A DNA stretch of 64,000 nt from Paracoccus limosus. GTDB taxonomy: Bacteria; Pseudomonadota; Alphaproteobacteria; Rhodobacterales; Rhodobacteraceae. Of the stretch, positions 1-7,968 are shown in pieces; position 1 is the first letter of the stretch; each line of letters opens with the position of its first letter. The stretch lies in contig NZ_WMIF01000002.1 of assembly GCF_009711185.1 (NCBI RefSeq), forward strand, positions 124,001 to 188,000, given 5' to 3'. The translations under genes were made by a program, and so were the position numbers. Under the pieces are notes generated by a model. It saw only the letters and a program-made list of their open reading frames with translations, was not told the origin of the DNA and made no database searches.

Positions 1-208
1 TATTGGGGTTCAGCGACAGGAACTCCGGGGTGAACTGGTCCTCGGGGTCGGTGATGCTGATGCGATGCGCGTCATAGTCCAGCCCGCATTCCTCAAGCAT
101 GACCGAGGTCTTGATGCCATTTGGGGTATTCAGTGTATATAGCTGGATCACGCCGGGCCGCTTCGGTGGCCAGCGGCGGGTGATCGGAAACGCGGCAAGA
201 TCGGTCAT
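1..208 (-). CDS. Glutathione S-transferase-like protein, YfcG/YghU type (N-terminal part)
   Basis: Only the first 69 codons lie in the window; the gene continues past base 1. The ATG is at 208. The N-terminus carries a thioredoxin-fold start with the pattern [19 protein letters not shown], followed by a segment ending FLSLNPN. This is the glutathione-binding lobe of the YfcG/YghU disulfide-bond oxidoreductase group, in which an N/T-P-N-G motif replaces the usual catalytic Ser/Cys. It would act in the cytosol as a glutathione-dependent disulfide reductase. The C-terminal helical domain cannot be seen, so the subgroup is inferred. It is divergent from mscL. Confidence 0.8.
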   Translation of the reverse strand, partial: MTDLAAFPITRRWPPKRPGVIQLYTLNTPNGIKTSVMLEECGLDYDAHRISITDPEDQFTPEFLSLNPN

Positions 209-295
209 ATCGGCCTCTATGGGTATGGGCTGGATTTTCGCCGTCCGTTGTGGGCACACTCGCGCCAACGCGTGCGACATGAAAAAGGTAAGTAC

Positions 296-730
296 ATGCT
301 GAAGGAATTCAAGGAATTCATCGCCAGGGGCAATGTCGTCGATCTGGCAGTCGGTATCATCATCGGTGCCGCGTTCACGGCGATCGTGAACTCGCTGGTG
401 GCCGATCTGATCAACCCGATCATCGGTCTGCTGACGGGCGGCACCGATTTCAGCGGCCATTATCTGGTGCTCAAGGGCGACGTGCCCGCCGGGGCCAGCC
501 TGAAGGCCGCCCGCGATGCCGGGGCCGCGGTCTTTGCCTATGGCTCGTTCCTGTCGGCGGTCATCAACTTCCTGATCATCGCATGGGCGGTGTTCCTGCT
601 GGTCAAGGGCGTGAACAAGCTGCAAAGCGCCGCTGTCCGCAAGAAAGAGGAAGAAGCCGCGCCGGCCGGCCCGACGCAGGAAGAGCTGCTCATGCAGATC
701 CGCGACGAGCTGCGCGCCAACCGCGCCTGA
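296..730 (+). CDS. mscL: Large-conductance mechanosensitive channel MscL
   Basis: A 144-residue inner-membrane channel that opens under membrane tension to release solutes on osmotic downshock. The N-terminal amphipathic helix ([20 protein letters not shown]) and the first membrane helix ([19 protein letters not shown]) are the family signature. A periplasmic loop spans about residues 50-75, the second membrane helix lies near residues 85-105, and a charged cytoplasmic helix ends the protein. An upstream in-frame ATG at 248 would add 16 residues that the family lacks, so the ATG at 296 was chosen; AAAAGGTA precedes it. It stands alone. Confidence 0.97.
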   Translation: MLKEFKEFIARGNVVDLAVGIIIGAAFTAIVNSLVADLINPIIGLLTGGTDFSGHYLVLKGDVPAGASLKAARDAGAAVFAYGSFLSAVINFLIIAWAVFLLVKGVNKLQSAAVRKKEEEAAPAGPTQEELLMQIRDELRANRA

Positions 731-844
731 GCCTGAACAGATCGGCGGCGCATGCCTTGGCCTGCGCCGCATTTCTTTGCGCCACCCCCGTAATCGTGCA
801 AAGATCGGACGCGAAAGCCCGACTTTCCCGCAGGAGATCCCGGC

Positions 845-1306
845 ATGATCGAGCTTGACGCAATCGACCGTCGCATCCTTTCGGTGTTGCAGCGCGACGG
901 GCGCATCACCAATGCCGAACTGGCCGCCGAGGTTGCGCTATCGGCCAGCGCCTGCCACCGCCGTGTGCAGCGGCTTGAGGAAACCGGGCTGATCCGGGGC
1001 TATGTGGCGCTGCTGGACGCGCGCAAGCTGGAGCGGCCGACGACGGTTTTCGTCGAGATCACGCTGTCAGGACAGGCCGACGAGCTTCTGGAAGCCTTCG
1101 AGCGCGAGGTGCGCAAGATCCCCGATGTGCTGGAATGTCACCTGATGGCCGGATCGGCGGATTACCTGTTGAAGGTGGTGGCGCAGGATACCGACGATTT
1201 TGCCCGCATCCACCGCCAGCGGCTGGCCAAGCTGCCGGGCGTGGCGCAGATGCATTCGTCGTTTTCGCTCAAGACGGTGGCCCAGACCACGGCCCTGCCG
1301 GTCTGA
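845..1306 (+). CDS. Lrp/AsnC family transcriptional regulator
   Basis: A 153-residue regulator with an N-terminal winged helix-turn-helix (residues about 1-60, LDAIDRRILSVLQRDGRITN and LSASACHRRVQRLEETGLI) and a C-terminal RAM/AsnC ligand-binding domain (about 65-150). It is standard length for the family, which binds DNA as dimers to octamers and senses amino acids. An AGGAGAT Shine-Dalgarno lies just before the ATG. It is a single gene and the sequence gives no clue to its ligand or target. It is convergent with rpsU, and the two are separated by a terminator. Confidence 0.93.
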   Translation: MIELDAIDRRILSVLQRDGRITNAELAAEVALSASACHRRVQRLEETGLIRGYVALLDARKLERPTTVFVEITLSGQADELLEAFEREVRKIPDVLECHLMAGSADYLLKVVAQDTDDFARIHRQRLAKLPGVAQMHSSFSLKTVAQTTALPV

Positions 1307-1322
1307 GGGCAAAGATCCAAGG

Positions 1323-1353
1323 GCAAAAGAAAACCCCCGCCGGGGCAGGGGTT
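1323..1353 (-). terminator. Rho-independent terminator of rpsU
   Basis: On the minus strand the stem AACCCC / GGGGTT (with a GC-rich CCCCGGC core) is followed by TTTTCTTTT, 26 bases past the rpsU stop. The + strand copy lacks a U-tract, so it mainly serves rpsU. Confidence 0.8.
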
Positions 1354-1378
1354 CTCGGAAACGAACGTGTCGCTCGTC

Positions 1379-1585
1379 TTACAGTGCGCCTTCGCGCTGT
1401 GCCTTTTTACGGGCCAGCTTGCGGGCGCGGCGGACGGCCTCGGCCTTTTCACGGGCCTTTTTGACCGAGGGTTTCTCGAAATGCTGCTTGAGCTTCATTT
1501 CACGGAACACCCCCTCGCGCTGAAGTTTTTTCTTCAGAGCACGAAGCGCCTGTTCGACGTTATTGTCGCGAACACTTACCTGCAT
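1379..1585 (-). CDS. rpsU: 30S ribosomal protein S21
   Basis: A 68-residue, very basic small-subunit protein that helps mRNA base-pair with 16S rRNA at initiation. The N-terminus [20 protein letters not shown] and the Arg/Lys-rich tail ([20 protein letters not shown]) are the alphaproteobacterial S21 signature. Length is normal. The AAGGTGGTGA upstream of the ATG is its ribosome-binding site. It is a monocistronic unit with its own sigma-70-like promoter and terminator. Confidence 0.98.
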   Translation of the reverse strand: MQVSVRDNNVEQALRALKKKLQREGVFREMKLKQHFEKPSVKKAREKAEAVRRARKLARKKAQREGAL

Positions 1586-1638
1586 GTGGTTGTCACCACC
1601 TTCCTAGGTTAAAGTTGAGCTGAATTGCAGGACGCGGC

Positions 1639-1667
1639 CTTCTAGCAAGGCGAATCGCTTTTGTCCA
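1639..1667 (-). promoter_or_regulatory. Predicted sigma-70-type promoter of rpsU
   Basis: Read on the minus strand, TGGACA and TAGAAG are separated by exactly 17 bases and lie 54-82 bases upstream of the rpsU ATG. The match is by eye; no start site was mapped. Confidence 0.6.
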
Positions 1668-1696
1668 GAATTTCCGGCCACCACGAGGAGGGAGCC

Positions 1697-2383
1697 ATGA
1701 CCAGCGAAAAAGACCGCCTGATCGAGGCGGCGCTGCAGCATGTGATTTTCGACGGCATGTCCGACCGCGCGGTGGAACAGGGCGCGCGCGACATCGGCAT
1801 GACGGCGGCGCTGGCGCGGGTGCATCTGCCGCGCGGCGGCGTCGATCTGGCCGCCGCCTATCACCGCCGCGGCGATGCCGCGCTGCGCGCCGACCTTGCC
1901 GCCAACCCGCCGCAGGGCCGCTTTCGTGACCGCGTGGTCGAGGCGGTGATGCGCCGGCTGGCGTTGTCGGATCGCGAGATGGCGCGGGCGGGGGCGGTGG
2001 TCTTTGCCCTGCCGCAGAATGCGGCCTTGGGCGCGCGGCTGGTCTGGGAAAGCGCCGATGCGATCTGGGAGGGGCTCGGCGACGAATCCCGCGACGTGAA
2101 CTGGTATTCCAAGCGGGCGACGCTTTCGACGGTTTACGGCGCGACGGTGCTTTACTGGCTGGGCGACGGCTCGCCCGAGGCCGAAGAGACCCGTGCCTTT
2201 CTCACCCGCCGCGTCGAGGGGGTGATGCGCTTTGAAAAGTTCAAGGGGCGGATGGCGGCCCTGCCGGGGGTCTCGTCGCTGGCGGGGCTGGCGACCGGCT
2301 GGATCCGCCGCCCCGAGGCCCGGCGCGCGCCGGGATATGCCGCAGGCCAGCCGGCGGCGGCCATGGACAAGGGTGACGCATGA
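1697..2383 (+). CDS. COQ9-family ubiquinone biosynthesis protein
   Basis: A 228-residue helical protein related to COQ9, a lipid-binding accessory factor of ubiquinone synthesis with a TetR-like fold. The N-terminal TetR-like helices (TSEKDRLIEAALQHVIFDGM) and the conserved C-terminal stretch DVNWYSKRATLSTVYGATVL, which presents a hydrophobic lipid-binding surface in the family, are clear. The ATG at 1697 has a strong GAGGAGGGAG site. An upstream in-frame ATG at 1661 lacks one. It overlaps the next gene by ATGA, so a quinone-related oxidoreductase is translationally coupled to it. Confidence 0.9.
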   Translation: MTSEKDRLIEAALQHVIFDGMSDRAVEQGARDIGMTAALARVHLPRGGVDLAAAYHRRGDAALRADLAANPPQGRFRDRVVEAVMRRLALSDREMARAGAVVFALPQNAALGARLVWESADAIWEGLGDESRDVNWYSKRATLSTVYGATVLYWLGDGSPEAEETRAFLTRRVEGVMRFEKFKGRMAALPGVSSLAGLATGWIRRPEARRAPGYAAGQPAAAMDKGDA

Positions 2384-3375
2384 AGATTCCGGACGTGATG
2401 CAGGCCATCGAGATCACCGCCCCCGGCGCGGCCGAGGTGCTTCAACCGGCGACCCGGCCGGTGCCGGTGGCGGGCCATGGCCAGATCCTGATCCGGCTGG
2501 CCTGGTCCGGGGTGAACCGGCCCGATGTGCTGCAGCGCGCCGGCGCCTATGCGCCGCCTCCGGGGGCGTCGGACCTGCCGGGGCTGGAATGCGCGGGAAC
2601 GGTCGCGGCTTTGGGTGGTGGCGTCACCGGTTGGCAGGTGGGCGATGCGGTCTGCGCCCTGCTGCCCGGTGGCGGCTACGCCGAATATGCCACCTGCGCG
2701 GCCGAGCATGCGCTGCCGGTGCCGGCGGGTCTGGATCTGCGTCAGGCGGCGGCCCTGCCCGAAACCGCCTTCACGGTCTGGTCCAATGTCGTCATGCGCG
2801 GCGGGCTGCGCGCGGGCGAACGGTTTCTGGTCCATGGCGGCTCGTCGGGCATCGGCACCATGGCAATTCAGGTGGCGCGCGCGCTGGGGGCGCGGGTCTG
2901 GGCCACGGCCGGATCGGATGAGAAATGCGCCGCGATCGCTGCCTTGGGCGCCGAGCCGATCAATTATCGCGAACAGGATTTCGTGGCCGAACTGCAGCGG
3001 GCTGGCGGGGCCGACCTGATCCTCGACATGGTCGCCGGCGATTATCTGGCCCGCGATCTGCGCGCGCTGGCCGATGACGGCCGGCTGGTGCTGATCGCCT
3101 TTCTGGGCGGGGCGCGGGCCGAGCTGAACTTTGCGCCGATCATGTCCCGGCGCCTGACGGTCACCGGCTCGACCCTGCGCCCGCAATCGGATGCCGCCAA
3201 GGCCGCTATCGCGACGGAATTGCGCGAGCGCCTCTGGCCCTTGATCGAAACCGGCGCCGTCAAGCCGCTGATCGACAGCACCTATCCTTTGGCCAGGGCC
3301 GCCGAAGCCCATAGCCACATGGAATCGAGTGGCCATATCGGCAAGATCCTGTTGCAGGTGGCGGCCGAGGACTGA
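2380..3375 (+). CDS. NAD(P)H-dependent quinone oxidoreductase, zinc-independent MDR family (TP53I3/PIG3-like)
   Basis: A 331-residue medium-chain reductase. The GroES-like N-terminal domain (about 1-125) lacks zinc ligands, and the Rossmann domain carries the NADPH motif HGGSSGIGTMAIQVARALGA near residue 150. The PIG3-like group reduces ortho-quinones by one electron. It starts inside the COQ9 stop (ATGA), so the two form an operon, which fits a role in quinone handling. The exact substrate is not evident. A conserved 3' element (3398-3438) begins 23 bases past its stop. Confidence 0.88.
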   Translation: MKIPDVMQAIEITAPGAAEVLQPATRPVPVAGHGQILIRLAWSGVNRPDVLQRAGAYAPPPGASDLPGLECAGTVAALGGGVTGWQVGDAVCALLPGGGYAEYATCAAEHALPVPAGLDLRQAAALPETAFTVWSNVVMRGGLRAGERFLVHGGSSGIGTMAIQVARALGARVWATAGSDEKCAAIAALGAEPINYREQDFVAELQRAGGADLILDMVAGDYLARDLRALADDGRLVLIAFLGGARAELNFAPIMSRRLTVTGSTLRPQSDAAKAAIATELRERLWPLIETGAVKPLIDSTYPLARAAEAHSHMESSGHIGKILLQVAAED

Positions 3376-3397
3376 GCCCGCAACGCCTGCTGCGGCT

Positions 3398-3438
3398 GCC
3401 GGTGCCTCCGGCGGGGATATTTGAACACGAAAGAAGCC
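3398..3438 (+). repeat. Conserved 3' element, copy A (class i)
   Basis: Small hairpin GCCGG-TGCCT-CCGGC, then GGGGATATTTGAACACGAAA and GAAGCC. It lies 23 bases past the quinone oxidoreductase stop in sense orientation. It matches copy C at 50470-50510 at 40 of 41 positions. Confidence 0.85.
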
Positions 3439-3498
3439 GTTAACCGAATCGCAAGCTTTTGGTGCCAGTCTGGCACTACGGGACAGGCGGGGACGCCG

Positions 3499-3573
3499 AT
3501 GACCGTCACGAGAGAAGCCACACCCCGACCTCAGCTCCGGCGGGCGGGGTGTGTGCGTTTCTTTCGTGTCTAA
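3499..3573 (+). CDS. Possible 24-codon leader-like ORF overlapping a terminator
   Basis: ATG at 3499 opens 24 codons with six arginines and ends in TAA at 3571-3573. GGACAGGCGGGGACGCC upstream offers a weak GGGG ribosome site. Its second half coincides with the strong hairpin at 3519-3553, a layout like attenuator leader peptides, but no gene follows on this strand. It may be chance coding inside a terminator or small RNA. I do not recognise it. Confidence 0.2.
   Translation: MTVTREATPRPQLRRAGCVRFFRV
3519..3567 (+). terminator. Intrinsic terminator (perfect 9-bp stem), possibly of a small RNA
   Basis: CACACCCCG (3519-3527) pairs perfectly with CGGGGTGTG (3545-3553) across a 17-base loop and is followed by TGCGTTTCTTTC. 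It can end the upstream COQ9-quinone oxidoreductase mRNA or a short transcript that begins near 3440-3500. Confidence 0.65.
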
Positions 3574-3597
3574 ATATCCCCGCCGGAGGCACCGGCC
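3557..3597 (-). repeat. Conserved 3' element, copy B (class i)
   Basis: The same motif as copy A on the opposite strand, 7 bases past the RNase T2 stop in that gene's sense direction. It differs from copy A at only two bases over the core, so A and B form a near-perfect inverted repeat around 118 bases. Confidence 0.85.
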
Positions 3598-3603
3598 GCG
3601 CCG

Positions 3604-4230
3604 TTAGCGCGGCGCCTGCATCAGGAAGCTGCCGTTGCAATCGCGCTGGCTGTCGGAGGCGCAGGCGCGGGGTTCAAGGTCGCGGGTCAGGCAGATCCGC
3701 ACCTCTTGCAGCGCCTTGTTGCGGCAGGTGACGGTGATGCCCTGCGGCTGCATGCCGGGGTTCGCCTCGATGAAGGCGTCTTCGACCACCTTGGCCGGCA
3801 GGTTCACGTCGCGCGACAGCCCGGCCAATGTTTCCGGCACCCGGATGCGCTGTGCGGCCTTGCGGGTCAGGGCAAAATAGTCCTCTGCCGGCAGACCCGT
3901 GCAGCGGCCGTGTTTCTTCCATTGATACCAGGCCAGCCCGCCCGATCCCATGATGTCCGACATGGCGCCGCTTTCCTGGCGCGAGGGGTTTCTGGCCGTC
4001 GTGCGGCAGTCCGAGGGCCAGCCCTGTTCGTATTGCGGCCAGAGCCCGTGCACGGTGAAGCCCAGCTTGCGGCCGGTGGCGCATTGCCCGGCGTCGTCCC
4101 TGTCGCCTTCGCTGCTGCACCAGCTGGGCGACCAGCTGAGCGACAGGACATAATAGTCGAAACGCCCCGCCACATCCTGGGCGAAGGCCGGCGCTGTGAT
4201 CAGGGTCAGGGCAAGGGCAAGCAGTCTCAT
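3604..4230 (-). CDS. Secreted ribonuclease T2 family protein
   Basis: A 208-residue exported RNase that cleaves RNA through a 2',3'-cyclic phosphate. A signal peptide of about 17 residues ends AFA|QD. Both catalytic boxes are intact: CAS I FTVHGLWPQY with His61 and CAS II WYQWKKHGRC with His107 and Lys106. Eight or more cysteines suggest periplasmic disulfides (for example WCSSEGDRDDAGQC, RACASDSQRDC). Length is typical. It probably acts as a periplasmic RNA scavenging enzyme, like E. coli RNase I. It is divergent from trcR and followed by 3' element copy B. Confidence 0.93.
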   Translation of the reverse strand: MRLLALALTLITAPAFAQDVAGRFDYYVLSLSWSPSWCSSEGDRDDAGQCATGRKLGFTVHGLWPQYEQGWPSDCRTTARNPSRQESGAMSDIMGSGGLAWYQWKKHGRCTGLPAEDYFALTRKAAQRIRVPETLAGLSRDVNLPAKVVEDAFIEANPGMQPQGITVTCRNKALQEVRICLTRDLEPRACASDSQRDCNGSFLMQAPR

Positions 4231-4390
4231 GCGCCGATCCTAGCCGGCCCCGGCAGCGCAGGCTACGAAATTCAGGCTTTATTCCAAGCCCGCGACAGCT
4301 TATATAACCCGGCAATCCCCCCTGAAAATGGAATGGCGCCCGCCAGAAGCCGTTTTCCCGGCCGAAGAACTATTGTTTAAGGAGAAGGTC

Positions 4391-5137
4391 ATGAACAAGC
4401 CGCTGATGGCCAAGGCCACCGCAGTCTGGCTGGTCGACAACACGACGCTGAGCTTCAAGCAGATCGGCGATTTCTGCGGCATGCACGAGCTGGAAGTTCA
4501 GGGCATTGCCGACGGCGATGTGGCCGCCGGCGTCAAGGGCTTCGATCCGGTCGCCTCGAACCAGCTTGACCCGAAAGAGATCGAAAAGGGTCAGAAAGAC
4601 CCGCGCTACAAGCTGAAGCTCAAGCACAACCCCGCCGCCGAGGGCGAGGAAAAGCGCCGGGGCCCGCGCTACACCCCGCTGTCGAAACGTCAGGACCGGC
4701 CCAATGCCATCTTGTGGCTGGTCAAGTTCCACCCTGAATTGGCCGATGCGCAGATCGCCAAGCTGGTCGGCACGACCAAGCCGACCATCGCCTCGATCCG
4801 CGAGCGCACGCATTGGAACATCCAGAACATGCAGCCGATCGACCCGGTGGCCTTGGGTCTGTGCCGTCAGTCGGAGCTGGATGCCGCCGTGCAGAAAGCC
4901 GCCAAGCGCAAGGCCTCGGAAGGCGGCACCATGACGGATGACGAGCGCCGCAAGCTGCTGTCCACCGAAACCTCGCTGGCCATGTCCGACGAGCCGCGCA
5001 TGCCGTCGAGCATCGCCGGGCTGGAGAATTTCAGCCTGACCCGCGAAGAAGAACAGCCGGCTCCGGCGGATCTGGATGCCGACAGCTTCTTCAACCTGCC
5101 CGATGCGGATGACGAAGACGACGAAGACGACAACTGA
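4391..5137 (+). CDS. trcR: DUF1013 cell-cycle transcriptional regulator TrcR
   Basis: A 248-residue protein restricted to alphaproteobacteria. Features are MAKATAVWLVDNTTLSFKQI, a paired helix-turn-helix-like core that includes the segments GDFCGMHELEVQGIADGDV and LADAQIAKLVGTTKPTIASI, and a low-complexity Asp/Glu tail (ADDEDDEDDN). The DUF1013 family is annotated as the cell-cycle regulator TrcR; a direct role here is inferred from family membership. The ATG at 4391 follows AAGGAGAAGG; an in-frame ATG at 4328 has no ribosome site. It has its own terminator. Confidence 0.88.
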   Translation: MNKPLMAKATAVWLVDNTTLSFKQIGDFCGMHELEVQGIADGDVAAGVKGFDPVASNQLDPKEIEKGQKDPRYKLKLKHNPAAEGEEKRRGPRYTPLSKRQDRPNAILWLVKFHPELADAQIAKLVGTTKPTIASIRERTHWNIQNMQPIDPVALGLCRQSELDAAVQKAAKRKASEGGTMTDDERRKLLSTETSLAMSDEPRMPSSIAGLENFSLTREEEQPAPADLDADSFFNLPDADDEDDEDDN

Positions 5138-5143
5138 TCGCAA

Positions 5144-5176
5144 AACCCCCGAAGCAGATGCTTCGGGGGTTCTTCG
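5144..5176 (+). terminator. Bidirectional terminator between trcR and gabD-like gene
   Basis: A perfect 12-bp stem, AACCCCCGAAGC (5144-5155) with GCTTCGGGGGTT (5160-5171), has a 4-base loop. TTCTT follows on + and the A-rich flank gives TTTTGC on the minus strand, so it can end both convergent genes. Confidence 0.9.
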
Positions 5177-5191
5177 TTGCAGCTTGCCGGT

Positions 5192-6664
5192 TCAGATCGA
5201 CAGGCAGATGTATTTCATTTCCAGATAGTCTTCGATGCCATGGCGCGAGCCTTCGCGCCCCAGCCCCGATTGCTTGACGCCGCCAAAGGGCGCAACCTCG
5301 GTCGAGATGATACCAGTGTTGACGCCGACGATGCCGTATTCCAGCGCCTCTTGCACCCGTGTCACCCGGCCGATGTCGCGGGCGTAGAAATAGGCGGCAA
5401 GGCCAAAGATGGTGTCATTGGCGCGCGTGATCGCCTCGGCCTCGGTGTCAAAGCGGAAGAGCGGCGCCAAGGGCCCGAAGGTTTCCTCGGTCGAGACCTG
5501 CATGGCGTCGGTGATCCCGGTCAGCACCGTCGGTTCAAAGAAGAGCCCTTGCATCGGCTTGCCGCCGGTGACGACGGTGGCGCCGCCCGCCAGCGCGTTC
5601 TGGATATGCTCCTCGACCTTGGCGACGGCTTTCTCGTTGATCAGCGGGCCGGTGGTCACGCCCTCGGTCAGCCCGTCGCCGACGCGCAATTTCTCGACTG
5701 CCGCCGCCAGCTTTTCGGCGAAAGCGTCATAGACCCCGGCCTGCACATAGATGCGGTTGGCGCAGACGCAGGTCTGGCCGTTGTTGCGGAATTTCGAGGC
5801 CATGGCGCCCTCGACCGCCGCGTCCAGATCGGCGTCGTCAAAGACGATGAAGGGCGCGTTGCCGCCCAGCTCCATCGAGCATTTCAGCACCTGATCGGCG
5901 GCCTGACGCAGGAGCACGCGGCCCACCTGCGTCGAGCCGGTGAAGGTCAGCTTGCGGATCAGCGGGTTCTCGCAGAACTCCTTGCCGATGTCCGAGGCGC
6001 GCGACGAGGTGACGATGCTGAACAGCCCGGCCGGCACGCCGGCGCGTTCGGCCAGCACCGCCAGCGCCAGCGCCGAAAGCGGCGTTTCCGCTGCAGGCCG
6101 GCCGACAAAGCCGCAGCCCGCCGCAAGCGCGGGGGCGCATTTGCGGGTGATCATCGCATTCGGAAAGTTCCAAGGCGTGATCGAACCCACCACGCCGATC
6201 GGCTGGCGGATCACGGTCAGGCGCTTGTCGGGCTGGTGGCCGGGAATGGTTTCGCCATAGATGCGCTTGGCCTCTTCGCCGAACCATTCGATGAAACTGG
6301 CACCATAGGCGATCTCGCCTTTGGCCTCGGCCAGCGGCTTGCCCTGTTCGGCGGTCAGGATCTTGCCCAGATCCTCCTGGTTCTCCATCATCAGGTCGAA
6401 CCATTTGCGCAGGATCTGCGCGCGCTCCTTGGCGGTGCGCGCGGTCCATGCGGTCATCGCCCCGGCGGCGGCGGTGATGGCGCGGGCCACCTCGGCGCGC
6501 GACAGATCGGCCACCCGTGCGATCACGTCGCCGCGCGCGGGGTTGGTCACCTCGAAGGTGGCGCCGTCATCGGCGTCGATCCATGCACCGGCCACATAGG
6601 CGCGGGTCTGCAGCAGTGTGGGATCCTTGAGCAGCGTTTTCAGGTCGGTGGTCTGCGTGGTCAT
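5192..6664 (-). CDS. gabD: NAD(P)-dependent succinate-semialdehyde dehydrogenase, GabD family
   Basis: A 490-residue aldehyde dehydrogenase that would oxidise succinate semialdehyde to succinate; closely related enzymes take glutarate or 2-oxoglutarate semialdehyde. Visible are the substrate motif SITPWNFPNAMITRK, the general base Glu265 in SMELGGNAPF and the nucleophile Cys299 in NNGQTCVCANR, with Cys301 forming the redox-sensitive Cys-Val-Cys loop known in SSADH. The usual Lys of the coenzyme motif KPA is Arg here (VGRPAAETP). An ATG at 6754 would add 30 non-conserved residues, so 6664 was chosen. It is the only candidate in the window for the last step of a Weimberg-type pathway, but it lies about 45 kb from the sugar-acid cluster. 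Confidence 0.9.
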   Translation of the reverse strand: MTTQTTDLKTLLKDPTLLQTRAYVAGAWIDADDGATFEVTNPARGDVIARVADLSRAEVARAITAAAGAMTAWTARTAKERAQILRKWFDLMMENQEDLGKILTAEQGKPLAEAKGEIAYGASFIEWFGEEAKRIYGETIPGHQPDKRLTVIRQPIGVVGSITPWNFPNAMITRKCAPALAAGCGFVGRPAAETPLSALALAVLAERAGVPAGLFSIVTSSRASDIGKEFCENPLIRKLTFTGSTQVGRVLLRQAADQVLKCSMELGGNAPFIVFDDADLDAAVEGAMASKFRNNGQTCVCANRIYVQAGVYDAFAEKLAAAVEKLRVGDGLTEGVTTGPLINEKAVAKVEEHIQNALAGGATVVTGGKPMQGLFFEPTVLTGITDAMQVSTEETFGPLAPLFRFDTEAEAITRANDTIFGLAAYFYARDIGRVTRVQEALEYGIVGVNTGIISTEVAPFGGVKQSGLGREGSRHGIEDYLEMKYICLSI

Positions 6665-6830
6665 GGCGGTATCATCCCTGTTTTCGTTGGCCGCAGGCTT
6701 GCGGTTTCCCTGTGCAAACGCAAGTGCGGCACATTCAGGGGCGCGATCACGCAAAACTTGATGGACCCCGAAGGCTGCGGCTGCGTTGGGCAGATATCGT
6801 CAGGCTTTTCCCTCTTGGCGTGTTCAGACT

Positions 6831-6868
6831 GCGGGGCGGCGGATCTCTCTCCTGCCGCCCCGCTTTTT
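6831..6868 (+). terminator. Canonical + strand terminator with no + gene upstream
   Basis: GCGGGGCGGC (6831-6840) pairs perfectly with GCCGCCCCGC (6854-6863) and is followed by TTTTT. The neighbouring genes are both on the minus strand, whose side of the hairpin has no U-tract. It abuts the P1 peptidase stop, so the hairpin may also protect that mRNA's 3' end. Confidence 0.7.
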
Positions 6869-7863
6869 CATGGCGCGGGGCGGCCGCCTTTCCAGCAGGG
6901 TTGCAGATCGCCCGGACGCGGCGTGGCGGCATGGACGCCGCGCGCAATGGCGCGGGCCAGCACGCAGGCGGCGGCATGGCCCAGCTGAAAGGGCGTCAGC
7001 ACCGGGTCGGGCAGGGCGCGCGCCCCGGTCGACACGGCAAAGACCAGATCGCCGTCCAGCGGCGTGTGGCTGGGCAGGATGGCGCGGGCCATGCCGTCAT
7101 GCGCGGCGGTGGCAAGCCGCGTCAGCGCCGCCTTGTCCAGGGCTGCATCGGTGGCGACAATGGCGATGGTCGTGGCCTCGCCCAGCCTTTTGGCCAGCGC
7201 GGGCTCGGCGCCGCCGTCATGCATCCCGGCCATGCCAAGGCCGCCGAATTCGCCATCCAGCTCCCATGGCGCGGCCCAGAACTGCCGGGTTTCGCCCACG
7301 GTGACCGAGCCCAAGGCATTGACCACGACCAGCGCCCCCACCGTGATCCCGCAATCCAGCACCGCCGAGGCCGAGCCGAGGCCGCCTTTCCAGCGATGGG
7401 TCATGGCGCCGGTGCCGGCGCCCTCGCTGCCAAGCGCGAAATCGGCCCCGGCCCCGGCCAGCGCCGCCCGCCCCAGCGCCGGATAGGGGTTGTCCTGCCA
7501 GTCCTTGTCGCCGCCGTTCAGCAGGTCAAAGACGATGGCGCCGGGCACGATCGGCACCCGCACCGGGCCGACAGGAAAGCCGCGCCCCTGCGCGCGCAGC
7601 CCCGCCGCCACCCCGTCGCAGGCCGCCAGCCCAAAGGCCGAGCCGCCCGACAGCACCAGCGCATCGACACTGGGCACCATCTTGTCGGGCGCCAGCAGAT
7701 CGGTTTCGCGCGTGCCGGGGGCGCCGCCCATGACATGCACGCCGCAGGCCAGCGGCATCGGTGCGGTCAGCACGGTCACGCCCGAGCGCAGCGCGTCGTC
7801 GCGGGCATTGCCGACCATCAGGCCGGCGACATCGGTAATCAGGTTGCGCTGTCCGCGACGCAT
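6868..7863 (-). CDS. P1 family peptidase (DmpA/L-aminopeptidase-like Ntn-hydrolase)
   Basis: A 331-residue member of peptidase family S58/P1. These are self-processing N-terminal nucleophile enzymes that act as D- or L-aminopeptidases or beta-peptidases. The family core VLSGGSAFGLAACDGVAAGL and the autoprocessing site KGGLG|SASAVLD, with Ser as expected nucleophile after the Gly, are present. No signal peptide is seen, so it is probably cytosolic. GAGGGCAAAG precedes the ATG. It is a single gene transcribed away from msrA, and its substrate is unknown. Confidence 0.9.
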   Translation of the reverse strand: MRRGQRNLITDVAGLMVGNARDDALRSGVTVLTAPMPLACGVHVMGGAPGTRETDLLAPDKMVPSVDALVLSGGSAFGLAACDGVAAGLRAQGRGFPVGPVRVPIVPGAIVFDLLNGGDKDWQDNPYPALGRAALAGAGADFALGSEGAGTGAMTHRWKGGLGSASAVLDCGITVGALVVVNALGSVTVGETRQFWAAPWELDGEFGGLGMAGMHDGGAEPALAKRLGEATTIAIVATDAALDKAALTRLATAAHDGMARAILPSHTPLDGDLVFAVSTGARALPDPVLTPFQLGHAAACVLARAIARGVHAATPRPGDLQPCWKGGRPAP

Positions 7864-7908
7864 CTTTGCCCTCAGCCTCGTGACCGAACCGGGGTGCTGC
7901 GCCCGGCG

Positions 7909-7937
7909 TTGCAGGACGGTAGGCCCGCGCCTAGATT
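7909..7937 (+). promoter_or_regulatory. Predicted promoter of msrA-prmA
   Basis: TTGCAG and TAGATT with a 17-base spacer lie 32 bases upstream of the msrA ATG. Confidence 0.55.
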
Positions 7938-7968
7938 ACCTGCAACCGCTTTTCGAAAGGCCGTGACC

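Noticed and set aside
4295..4306. TATATA as the trcR promoter -10
   Set aside because: No acceptable -35 lies at the right distance, and no CtrA-type paired TTAA half-sites were seen, so it was not annotated.
6712..7968. A long N-terminal extension of MsrA
   Set aside because: The frame stays open for 419 codons upstream, but those codons are antisense to the P1 peptidase and match no MsrA; a promoter lies at 7909-7937.
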